A stretch of 11,422 nt of DNA. It comes from Victivallales bacterium. Lineage in GTDB: Bacteria > Verrucomicrobiota > Lentisphaeria > Oligosphaerales > Oligosphaeraceae. The DNA is taken from contig JAFRLP010000416.1 of assembly GCA_017431185.1 (NCBI GenBank), positions 1-11,422 on the forward strand. The letters run 5' to 3'. Of this stretch, positions 1 to 5,336 are shown in pieces. The notes under the pieces are model-generated. The model saw nothing but the letters and a program-made list of their open reading frames with translations, was not told the origin of the DNA and did no database searches. The position numbers and the translations under genes were made by a program. Numbering within the stretch: position 1 is the first letter of the stretch; each line of letters begins with the position of its first letter.

Positions 1-1
1 A

Positions 2-1138
2 ATGCCACAGCTAACCGCCAACATTGTCACTGACCAGGAGTGTTTTTATGGTACCCTTGCATGGGAGGGCGACACCATCACGGATGTCAAGCGAACTGGC
101 GTGCCCATTGCGGATGAGCCGCTGCTGCTGGCAGGTTTCATAGATGTCCATTTGCATGGTCTGGGGCCGTTCACCGCCGAAAATCCCGATGGTTGCCTGG
201 GGATGGCGGAGTACGCTCCCTGCACTGGCGCCACGATGCTTTGTCCAACTCTCTCCTGTGCTCCCGAGGAGTATTTGGTCTCCATGATGTCCGCCATCCG
301 CGGATTCACCAGAAACGTGCCTCGCGGAGCCGTCATTGCGGGAACGCACATGGAAGGCCCCTGGCTTAACCTGGATTATGCGGGCGGCATGGTGCGAAGC
401 ATGATTCGCCCGCCAAGCATCCAAGAGGCCCAGGCGTTCCTTGATGCCGCACAAGGCTCGCTCAGGCTTCTGACCATCGCACCAGAGATGCCTGGCGCTT
501 TGGATGTCATCAGATTGCTGGTCGCCAACGGCGTGACCGTCTCTGCGGGACACACGGGATGTGCCCCTCACGCCCTCGCGCAGGCAGTCGATGCTGGCGT
601 CTCCGAAATCACCCATCTCTTTGACGCCTACGCCCTTCCCGAGGATGCGGAAGGCGTCAGACAACCCGCCTTGACTGACATGGCGCTTGTCAACGACCAT
701 GTCTTCAAGGAGATTATCATGGACGGATTGCACGTCCCCCCAGAACTCGTGCATCTCGCCAGGCGGGCGGCTGGCGCGGGGAAAATCATCGCCATAACGG
801 ACGCCATGCAGGGTGCGGGCATGAAATCGGGGCATTTCACGGACATGGGGGTGCCGTATACGATTCGCGAAGGGGATTTTGCGAGAGCGGACGCCACAGG
901 CAACATCCTTGGCTCATCGCTCTCCCTGAATCAGGCTTTCCACAATATGACAACGCGCTTTGGCTTCTCGCTTCCCGAAGCCAGCCGGTGCCTTTCGGCC
1001 AATCCAGCCCGCACACTGAAGATGGAACAGCAGACAGGCCGCCTGGCGCCAGGACTGTTTGCCGACCTCGCCGTTCTGGCCCCAGACCACAGGACTGTGC
1101 TCCAGTGCTTTGTCCGAGGCGCCAAGATGCATGGATAG
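2..1138 (+). CDS. nagA: N-acetylglucosamine-6-phosphate deacetylase
   Basis: This enzyme hydrolyses N-acetylglucosamine-6-phosphate to glucosamine-6-phosphate and acetate in the cytoplasm, feeding amino-sugar catabolism and cell-wall recycling. Amidohydrolase-superfamily motifs appear in the expected order: GFIDVHLHG (residues 45-53), HMEGP with the metal-ligand Glu118, AGHTG with His184, THLF with His205, DGLH with His244, and ITDA with the presumed catalytic Asp267. A closing segment near 332-356 (SANPAR, then GxLAPGxxADLAVL) is typical of the family. At 378 residues it has the normal length. The ATG lies at the second base of the window, so no ribosome-binding site can be seen and a slightly longer start upstream is possible. 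One oddity is THLFDAY where most NagA proteins have an Asn (THLFNAM). It reads toward the R-M unit but differs from it in base composition. Family identity is secure; substrate is inferred from family. Confidence 0.9.
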   Translation: MPQLTANIVTDQECFYGTLAWEGDTITDVKRTGVPIADEPLLLAGFIDVHLHGLGPFTAENPDGCLGMAEYAPCTGATMLCPTLSCAPEEYLVSMMSAIRGFTRNVPRGAVIAGTHMEGPWLNLDYAGGMVRSMIRPPSIQEAQAFLDAAQGSLRLLTIAPEMPGALDVIRLLVANGVTVSAGHTGCAPHALAQAVDAGVSEITHLFDAYALPEDAEGVRQPALTDMALVNDHVFKEIIMDGLHVPPELVHLARRAAGAGKIIAITDAMQGAGMKSGHFTDMGVPYTIREGDFARADATGNILGSSLSLNQAFHNMTTRFGFSLPEASRCLSANPARTLKMEQQTGRLAPGLFADLAVLAPDHRTVLQCFVRGAKMHG

Positions 1139-1363
1139 TTGAAGGCATGGGCGACAACACTGAAAAGTCCTGCCTTGTCCAGAATCAGAAAAACTGTTTA
1201 TTCCGTCGCACGTTGAAGACAGTCTTTATCTGCCGTTGATTTTTTTTCCAACCTTTTGGGTAGAGCGGCCGCGAATAAGGGTGTATATTATGCCACGACG
1301 ATTGTTTCTCGAGAACACTGCGGCATTGGGAGACAATGAAGATATCCTACAAAAAACTCTAAT

Positions 1364-1381
1364 TTCCTCAAAATTCCTCAA
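1364..1381 (+). repeat. Short tandem direct repeat upstream of the methyltransferase
   Basis: The octamer TTCCTCAA occurs at 1364-1371 and again at 1374-1381, a 10-bp period, so both copies face the same side of the helix. It lies about 40 bases before the methyltransferase start, where R-M control elements are often found. No control-protein gene is visible in the window, so a regulatory role is only a possibility. Confidence 0.3.
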
Positions 1382-1407
1382 TGAAGTTCTGGTTTCGAGT
1401 TGATTTT

Positions 1408-1413
1408 AAGGAG
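1408..1413 (+). promoter_or_regulatory. Ribosome-binding site of the methyltransferase
   Basis: A perfect AAGGAG lies 6 bases before the ATG at 1420. It fixes this start even though the first conserved methyltransferase motif only begins at residue 44. Confidence 0.75.
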
Positions 1414-1419
1414 TAAGAA

Positions 1420-2538
1420 ATGAGACGCAAAGACGGAAACCCAAAAACAAAAGCCAAGCGTTCTTTGCCAGTATTCAAATATGGTTTTAGAGACAATCCC
1501 AGCGGGGTAAAAGATATGATCCCTGCTGGAAGCTTATATAGTGTAATGTCCTTCTTCTCTGGTTGCGGTGGGTTGGATTTAGGTTTTCTTGGAGGCTTCA
1601 ATGTATTTAATAGCCATTACGAAAGAATGCCTTTTGAAATTATAGACGCTTATGATAATCTTCAAGATGCAGTTGATTGCTATAAACTAAATTTGGGTGA
1701 TAGAATACATTGTGCAGATTTAACAAAAGTAAATCTATTTAGTGACGCCGATATTTTAATAGGTGGTTTTCCCTGCCAAGATTTTTCATCGGCAGGTCCA
1801 AAAACGGGATTTGATGGGAAACGTGGTAATTTATATAAAGTTATGCTTAGGTATATGCATGAACACAAACCCCGTATTGTTGTTGGCGAAAATGTTAGTT
1901 ATCTATCAAAACTACAATCGGGTGATTGTCTTAACAAAATACTAACAGACTTTGAAAGCATTGGATATCATTTTGATTTATGGGAGATGCGTGCCCAAGA
2001 CTATGGTGTGCCCCAAAACCGAAATCGATTGATTTTCATTGGAGTAAGGGATGATATAACGGGTTTTCCGGTAAAACCGCAACCATTGACCCCATATTCA
2101 CCCAGAACAATTTCTGAAGCCATCAGTGACTTAGAATCAATAACCGATGAAAGCGTTACGAATCAGAGCCAGTATTTTGTGTCAACAAAAGCAACCAGCG
2201 GTGGCGGTCAGGGCGACAATGTCAATGATGCAAATAAAGTTGCATACTGCATTAGAGCAAATTCAAGAGGAAGAATTCAATTTCACTACAAACTTGAAAG
2301 GCGATTAACAGTTCGTGAATGTGCCCGGATACAAACCTTTCCAGATGAATTTGTGTTTCAATTCACTACTCAACGAAACTTAACATTAATCGGAAATGCA
2401 GTACCACCAATACTTGCCCACAACATTGCAAGAGCAATAGCATCCTTTTTAGTAGCAGTAGAATCCGGCGATAAAACATCAACATCAATCACGCATAACC
2501 GCATCTTTTTACAACAAGGAGACCTTTTCCATGACTAA
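1420..2538 (+). CDS. DNA (cytosine-5-)-methyltransferase of a type II R-M system
   Basis: This enzyme transfers a methyl group from S-adenosylmethionine to carbon 5 of cytosine in a specific DNA site, protecting the host from the adjacent nuclease. All hallmark motifs are visible: motif I SFFSGCGGLDLGF (44-56, cofactor binding), motif IV GGFPCQDFS with the catalytic Cys119, motif VI GENV (156-159), motif VIII QNRNRLIFIG (199-208), motif IX RRLTVRECARIQTFP (294-308) and motif X LIGNAVPP (323-330). The target-recognition segment between VIII and IX is about 85 residues, compact for the family, and the recognition sequence cannot be read from it. At 372 residues the length is normal for a monospecific enzyme; about 40 residues before motif I form a basic N-terminal extension. 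It overlaps the next gene by 8 bp, implying translational coupling. Codon use is AT-rich (many AAA, TTA and ATA codons), unlike nagA, which suggests horizontal transfer. Confidence 0.95.
   Translation: MRRKDGNPKTKAKRSLPVFKYGFRDNPSGVKDMIPAGSLYSVMSFFSGCGGLDLGFLGGFNVFNSHYERMPFEIIDAYDNLQDAVDCYKLNLGDRIHCADLTKVNLFSDADILIGGFPCQDFSSAGPKTGFDGKRGNLYKVMLRYMHEHKPRIVVGENVSYLSKLQSGDCLNKILTDFESIGYHFDLWEMRAQDYGVPQNRNRLIFIGVRDDITGFPVKPQPLTPYSPRTISEAISDLESITDESVTNQSQYFVSTKATSGGGQGDNVNDANKVAYCIRANSRGRIQFHYKLERRLTVRECARIQTFPDEFVFQFTTQRNLTLIGNAVPPILAHNIARAIASFLVAVESGDKTSTSITHNRIFLQQGDLFHD
2516..2521 (+). promoter_or_regulatory. Ribosome-binding site of the endonuclease gene
   Basis: AAGGAG lies inside the 3' end of the methyltransferase gene, 9 bases before the ATG at 2531. 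It supports the overlapping start. The 11-mer around it (ACAACAAGGAG, 2511-2521) recurs exactly at 3462-3472 before the small ORF at 3484. Confidence 0.65.
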
Positions 2539-3322
2539 CGAACAACTATTACAAGAATTCTTAAATCCTTTAGCTGTATGTGCAAATTATAGACCCGCTT
2601 TTGGCACAACAGAGGAGGGGTTTTCTGTAGCAGACTTCCATACACTATATGGAAATGATGAGTTTTATTCATGGATTGGTTTAGATTCCGATTTGGTATA
2701 CGCTGCTCATAAGGCCGCTGGGGGACTAACATCTATTTATAGGCAAATTGGCGTTGGCGCTGAACGCTTGTTAAGAGAAATCATCAAGCAGGAACTTGAT
2801 TTAACGGCAGAACAAGTTGCGTGGCAGTATGAGTATCAGTCAGCAAATAACAGAACGGCATACCATATTCTGGATGCAAAAATCAGCCTATCAGACATCC
2901 ATAATTCTATTATTACAGAACGGTTTACTCGTTGGTTGAGGGCGGCTCAAGTACGCACTGGCGGTGCCGAGGCGACAATTAATCTTCAAGGCGCTATTTT
3001 TGAAATTCGGCAGGGGTATAAGAGTGCTGATTCAAAACGACAAAATGCAGACATTCGTTTTGGTGCTAAATCATATCAGATTAATCACATTCCAGTCGTT
3101 GCTATTTTATCCTCACAAGTCAGTGAAACCGTAATACAACGTTACAAAAACTCAGGCATGCTTGTAATAACAGGAACTCGTTCAAATGATAGTACCATTT
3201 CAACCTTTTCGTTTTTCAGGGAGGTTGTCGGCTATAATCTTGAGGACTTTTTCAGAAGAAATTCAGTTGAAATACAACGAGTGGTTCACCAATTAATTCA
3301 AAGTCTTTTACGAGCAAACTAA
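2531..3322 (+). CDS. Probable type II restriction endonuclease
   Basis: This is called a restriction enzyme mainly from context: it directly follows and overlaps by 8 bp a lone C5 methyltransferase, shares its AT-rich composition, and has a typical size (263 residues). Its role would be to cut the unmethylated form of the site the partner methylates. The likely catalytic region is around 153-174: GAIFEIRQGYK followed by SxDSKRQNAD, an acidic/Lys/Gln-rich patch after a hydrophobic strand that could be a divergent PD-(D/E)xK core (Glu158, Lys164, Asp167, Lys169). It is followed by a second hydrophobic strand (HIPVVAILSS, 186-195). Residues 70-100 are helical and may bind DNA or form the dimer. 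I do not recognise the subfamily or recognition site. There is no signal peptide or membrane segment. The ATG is supported by AAGGAG 9 bases upstream. Confidence 0.75.
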   Translation: MTNEQLLQEFLNPLAVCANYRPAFGTTEEGFSVADFHTLYGNDEFYSWIGLDSDLVYAAHKAAGGLTSIYRQIGVGAERLLREIIKQELDLTAEQVAWQYEYQSANNRTAYHILDAKISLSDIHNSIITERFTRWLRAAQVRTGGAEATINLQGAIFEIRQGYKSADSKRQNADIRFGAKSYQINHIPVVAILSSQVSETVIQRYKNSGMLVITGTRSNDSTISTFSFFREVVGYNLEDFFRRNSVEIQRVVHQLIQSLLRAN

Positions 3323-3412
3323 ATAATTAACCTTAGAACACGCGAAAAGTTGAACTACATATTTTCGTCACGACGCTAAAAATCTTTTTTGACTAGAAAA
3401 ATCCACACACAC

Positions 3413-3440
3413 TTGCATCCCTTGCCTCATCTCCTATATT
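3413..3440 (+). promoter_or_regulatory. Sigma-70-like promoter in the scar
   Basis: A -35-like TTGCAT (3413-3418) and a -10-like TATATT (3435-3440) are separated by 16 bases. Transcription would start near 3447, inside the palindrome at 3442-3455, and would read into the broken frame at 3484. The match is good by eye but not scored. Confidence 0.45.
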
Positions 3441-3441
3441 A

Positions 3442-3455
3442 TTGTAGTTCTACAA
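3442..3455. repeat. Palindrome over the predicted transcription start
   Basis: TTGTAG and CTACAA are perfect inverted arms around a TT centre. The right half recurs just downstream as a direct repeat (CTACAACA at 3450-3457 and 3460-3467, 10 bp apart). The position just after the -10 box suits an operator; it could equally be part of the terminal repeat of a decayed insertion sequence. Confidence 0.5.
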
Positions 3456-3483
3456 CAGACTACAACAAGGAGCATTACGAGGC

Positions 3484-3671
3484 ATGTCATTCATAAAGGC
3501 GCAGAAGATAGTCAGGGATTCTCATGGAGTGATCACACAAGCGCACTGGTAGATGCGGTATATGACACAGCAAGGAACTCAGGACACAGCCGCCATGCCG
3601 TGCCTCTATCAAAGGGATGCCGAATTGTCAGTCGCCAGACGTTGGGAACTGTGCAAAACAATCTGTGCTGA
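3484..3671 (+). pseudogene. Frameshifted N-terminal fragment of a transposase-like protein
   Basis: An ATG at 3484, 11 bases after AAGGAG (3467-3472), opens a frame of 22 codons (MSFIKAQKIVRDSHG...) that stops at TAG 3550-3552. Another frame, entered around 3534-3537, continues as TSALVDAVYDTARNSGHSRH and on to a stop at 3669-3671. Joined, the two parts read like a single protein start. From memory this pattern (short basic opening, IVRD.GxI, then A.VD.VYD, then H/S/R residues) resembles the N terminus of IS1634/IS4-type transposases. No database check was possible. The catalytic domain is entirely missing, so any element is dead. Likely inactive; it may be an IS remnant left beside the R-M unit. 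It could also be a chance coincidence of two short frames. Confidence 0.4.
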
Positions 3672-3768
3672 TTGTGCGCTTTTGGCGCATTTCTGCCGCA
3701 ATTGCCCGTTGCGCAGATGGCTACGAGCCTTGCAATTGCGGCAGAAATGCATCCAAAATCGCCGCAAT
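3671..3768. repeat. Long imperfect palindrome (about 98 bp)
   Basis: A perfect 19-bp inverted repeat pairs 3687-3705 (GCATTTCTGCCGCAATTGC) with 3732-3750. Beyond a one-base bulge the pairing resumes (TTTTGG at 3680-3685 with CCAAAA at 3753-3758) and again at the outer ATTG/CAAT ends (3671-3674 with 3765-3768). The 26-base central loop has its own small hairpin (GGCT at 3719-3722 with AGCC at 3726-3729). There is no U-run, so a simple intrinsic terminator is unlikely. It resembles a REP/ERIC- or MITE-like element and lies between two genes that converge on it. Confidence 0.75.
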
Positions 3769-3799
3769 CCGCTTTGATAACTTATTTTTGAACAGTTCC

Positions 3800-5182
3800 T
3801 TAGTGATACTTGGGCAGGTATGAGCCGTGGGCTTCAATGAGGTCGTCGCACATCGCCTTGATTTTGTCGATGGGCAGTTCGGCGGCGGTATGGGGATCCA
3901 GCATCGCGGCGTGGTAGATATGCTCCCGCTTGAGGGTAAGGGCCGCCTCGATGGTCAGCAGCTGAACATTGATATTGGTCATGTCCATGGCGGCACACTG
4001 AACGGGCAGACGCCCGACGTGGCACCCCTGTACGCCATTGCCATTCACCAGGCAAGGCACTTCGACCACCGCGTCCGCGGGCAGATTCTCGATGAAGCCG
4101 TGGTTCAGGACATTGCCGCCGATGTTAAACGGCTCATTGGTGGTGATGGCGTTCATGATGCCGCAGCCGTACTCGTGGCTTGCCGTGTTGTGGACAAGCT
4201 TCTCCTTCTTGATTTTGCGGTACTCCTCCGCCCATGCCTTGCGCTGCACGATGCAGCGGCGCGGATACTCGTCCAGCGGGATGCCATATTCCTTGACCAG
4301 TTCGGGGTACTGGGACTTGATCCAGTAGGGGGCGTATTCCGCGTTGTGCTCGCTGGACTCGGTGACGTAGTAGCCGAAGTCGAGCATCATCTGGAGCCGG
4401 ACAAGATTGGGGCAGATTTGGTTCAGCTTCTCGGCATGCCCGCGGTATTTCTTGAGATAGGCGGCTGCCTTGCGCTTGATTTCGGGGTAGCGGTCAACCC
4501 CGTCCTTGGTCAAATCCAGCAGCCAGGCCATGTGGTTGATGCCCGCGATGTGTCCGCGCCACCCCATGTCCTCCGGAAGCAGGCGCTTCTGGTTGTAGTC
4601 CTTTTCCGGGTCATACATTCCCAGGGTGGTCAGCAGACTGGCGATGCACACCTGCACGCTATGGCAGAGTCCGACCGCCTTGATGGAGGTGCCGCGCAGC
4701 ACCGCTCCCGTGAGCATGGCCATCGGATTGGAGTAGTTGAGCAGCCAGGCATTCGGGCAGACGGCCTCCATGTCGTGCGCAAATTCCAGCAGAACGGGAA
4801 TCGTGCGGAGGCCGCGGAAGATGCCGCCAATGCCCAGGGTGTCGCCGATGGTCTGGCGCAGACCGTATTTCTTGGGCACCTCGAAATCGATGACGGTCGA
4901 GGGCTCATAGCCGCCGACCTGGATGGCGTTGACCACGAAATTCGCCTGACGGAGAGCCGCCTTGCGCTGTCTGGGACCCAGGTAGCATTGGAACTTCATG
5001 CGTCCCTGGTTGGTGTTGCGGTTGATGTTGTCGAGAATGGCCTTGGACTCCTTGAGCCTTTCGGCGTCAATGTCGTACAGCGCGACCTCGGCGTCACGCA
5101 ACGCCTCTTTCAGCATGCAGTCCCCGAGCACATTGCGGACAAAAACCGTGCTGCCCGCACCCATGAAGGCAATTTTCACCAT
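3800..5182 (-). CDS. Glycoside hydrolase family 4, alpha-galactosidase-like (MelA group)
   Basis: GH4 enzymes cleave glycosidic bonds by an oxidation-elimination route that needs NAD and a divalent metal, in the cytoplasm. The N terminus is a Rossmann fold (VKIAFMGAGST, residues 2-12). Further motifs are LNYSNPMA (148-155), the metal-binding CHSV (173-176) and GINHMAW with His217. Within GH4 the CHSV form marks the alpha-galactosidase (MelA) branch, as opposed to CHEV or CNVP in phospho-glucosidases, so an unphosphorylated alpha-galactoside or a relative is the likeliest substrate. I chose the ATG at 5182 (460 residues) over an in-frame one at 5233, because GGGAG (5189-5193) sits 6 bases before it, the Rossmann strand starts at once, and the longer form would run through a palindrome and the predicted promoter start. 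It is last of three same-strand genes but has its own promoter region, so it can be transcribed alone. Confidence 0.92.
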   Translation of the reverse strand: MVKIAFMGAGSTVFVRNVLGDCMLKEALRDAEVALYDIDAERLKESKAILDNINRNTNQGRMKFQCYLGPRQRKAALRQANFVVNAIQVGGYEPSTVIDFEVPKKYGLRQTIGDTLGIGGIFRGLRTIPVLLEFAHDMEAVCPNAWLLNYSNPMAMLTGAVLRGTSIKAVGLCHSVQVCIASLLTTLGMYDPEKDYNQKRLLPEDMGWRGHIAGINHMAWLLDLTKDGVDRYPEIKRKAAAYLKKYRGHAEKLNQICPNLVRLQMMLDFGYYVTESSEHNAEYAPYWIKSQYPELVKEYGIPLDEYPRRCIVQRKAWAEEYRKIKKEKLVHNTASHEYGCGIMNAITTNEPFNIGGNVLNHGFIENLPADAVVEVPCLVNGNGVQGCHVGRLPVQCAAMDMTNINVQLLTIEAALTLKREHIYHAAMLDPHTAAELPIDKIKAMCDDLIEAHGSYLPKYH

Positions 5183-5206
5183 GAGAAACTCCCAGTTCTG
5201 ACGTTT

Positions 5207-5228
5207 TCCCAAATCATCGGATTTGGGA
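5207..5228 (-). promoter_or_regulatory. Perfect hairpin/palindrome in the GH4 leader
   Basis: TCCCAAATC (5207-5215) and GATTTGGGA (5220-5228) are perfect 9-bp inverted arms with a 4-base loop. On the GH4 transcript it lies 13 bases before the ribosome-binding site. It may be a DNA operator or an mRNA stem in the 5' leader; no U-run follows it. Confidence 0.6.
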
Positions 5229-5233
5229 TTCAT

Positions 5234-5247
5234 TTGACAAATGTCAA
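5234..5247 (-). promoter_or_regulatory. Operator-like palindrome at the GH4 transcription start
   Basis: TTGACA and TGTCAA are perfect 6-bp inverted arms around AA. It directly abuts the predicted -10 box (5247-5252) and covers the expected start near 5240, a typical repressor position. A related octamer, TTTGACAA (5233-5240), recurs at 8109-8116 just after the regulator's own -10 box. Confidence 0.5.
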
Positions 5248-5275
5248 TTATACAATAACCGCGTTTCCAACAGTT
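5247..5275 (-). promoter_or_regulatory. GH4 promoter with perfect -10 and weak -35
   Basis: On the minus strand a perfect TATAAT occupies 5252-5247. The hexamer 17 bases upstream (5275-5270) reads AACTGT, a poor -35, which would fit a promoter that needs an activator. The direct repeats just upstream support this. Confidence 0.5.
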
Positions 5276-5294
5276 ACAATCAGGGGGGAGATTT

Positions 5295-5326
5295 TTTTAT
5301 GGGACTGATGTGCTATTTTATGGGAC
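5295..5326 (-). promoter_or_regulatory. Paired 11-bp direct repeats, probable AraC-family binding site
   Basis: TTTTATGGGAC occurs exactly at 5295-5305 and 5316-5326, a start-to-start spacing of 21 bp (two helical turns). Relative to the predicted GH4 start (about 5240) the copies centre near -60 and -81. AraC-family activators commonly bind two direct half-sites about 21 bp apart upstream of a weak -35, and an AraC-type gene lies in this locus. A partial match, TTTTATGG, occurs on the minus strand upstream of the PHP gene (7143-7136). Confidence 0.55.
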
Positions 5327-5336
5327 AAGAAGGCGG

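Larger units (their letters stand above)
1139..1419. other. Intergenic gap between nagA and the methyltransferase
   Basis: No convincing gene was seen. Composition shifts here from the GC-rich flank to the AT-rich R-M unit. A T-run (about 1229-1236) follows nagA but I could not find a clear GC-rich stem before it, so I do not call a terminator. A TATATT box near 1284 has no well-spaced -35 partner. The last 60 bases hold a short direct repeat and the methyltransferase ribosome-binding site. Confidence 0.5.
3323..3799. other. Gene-poor scar downstream of the R-M unit
   Basis: This 477-base stretch holds no intact recognisable gene. Its left part is AT-rich like the R-M unit, and it becomes GC-richer from about 3480 onward. 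It contains a promoter, an overlapping palindrome, a broken transposase-like reading frame and a long imperfect palindrome, each listed separately. Two open frames inside it (3553-3777 and 3617-3823) cross the palindrome and are Cys/Arg-rich. They resemble no protein I know and are probably not genes. It looks like the remains of a mobile element. Confidence 0.55.

Noticed and set aside
1229..1236. T-run after nagA as an intrinsic terminator
   Set aside because: No convincing GC-rich stem directly precedes it; only a short AAGAC/GTCTT repeat lies farther upstream.
1294..3375. CACGACG at 1294-1300 and 3369-3375 as flanking duplications of the R-M island
   Set aside because: A 7-base match across two intergenic stretches is expected by chance, and the surrounding sequence does not match.
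3671..3768. Integron attC site
   Set aside because: The arms lack the paired AAC/GTT core sites expected in attC, and no integrase or cassette array is present.
3553..3823. Two overlapping Cys/Arg-rich short open frames (3553-3777 and 3617-3823)
   Set aside because: Both run through the long palindrome, have no ribosome-binding site and resemble nothing known. The first only begins right after the stop of the broken transposase-like frame.
3827..5308. Long plus-strand open frame (493 codons) opposite the GH4 gene
   Set aside because: It is the antisense shadow of the GH4 gene, which has all family motifs. The translation is low-complexity His/Val/Gly/Asp-rich, typical of the reverse complement of a GC-rich gene.
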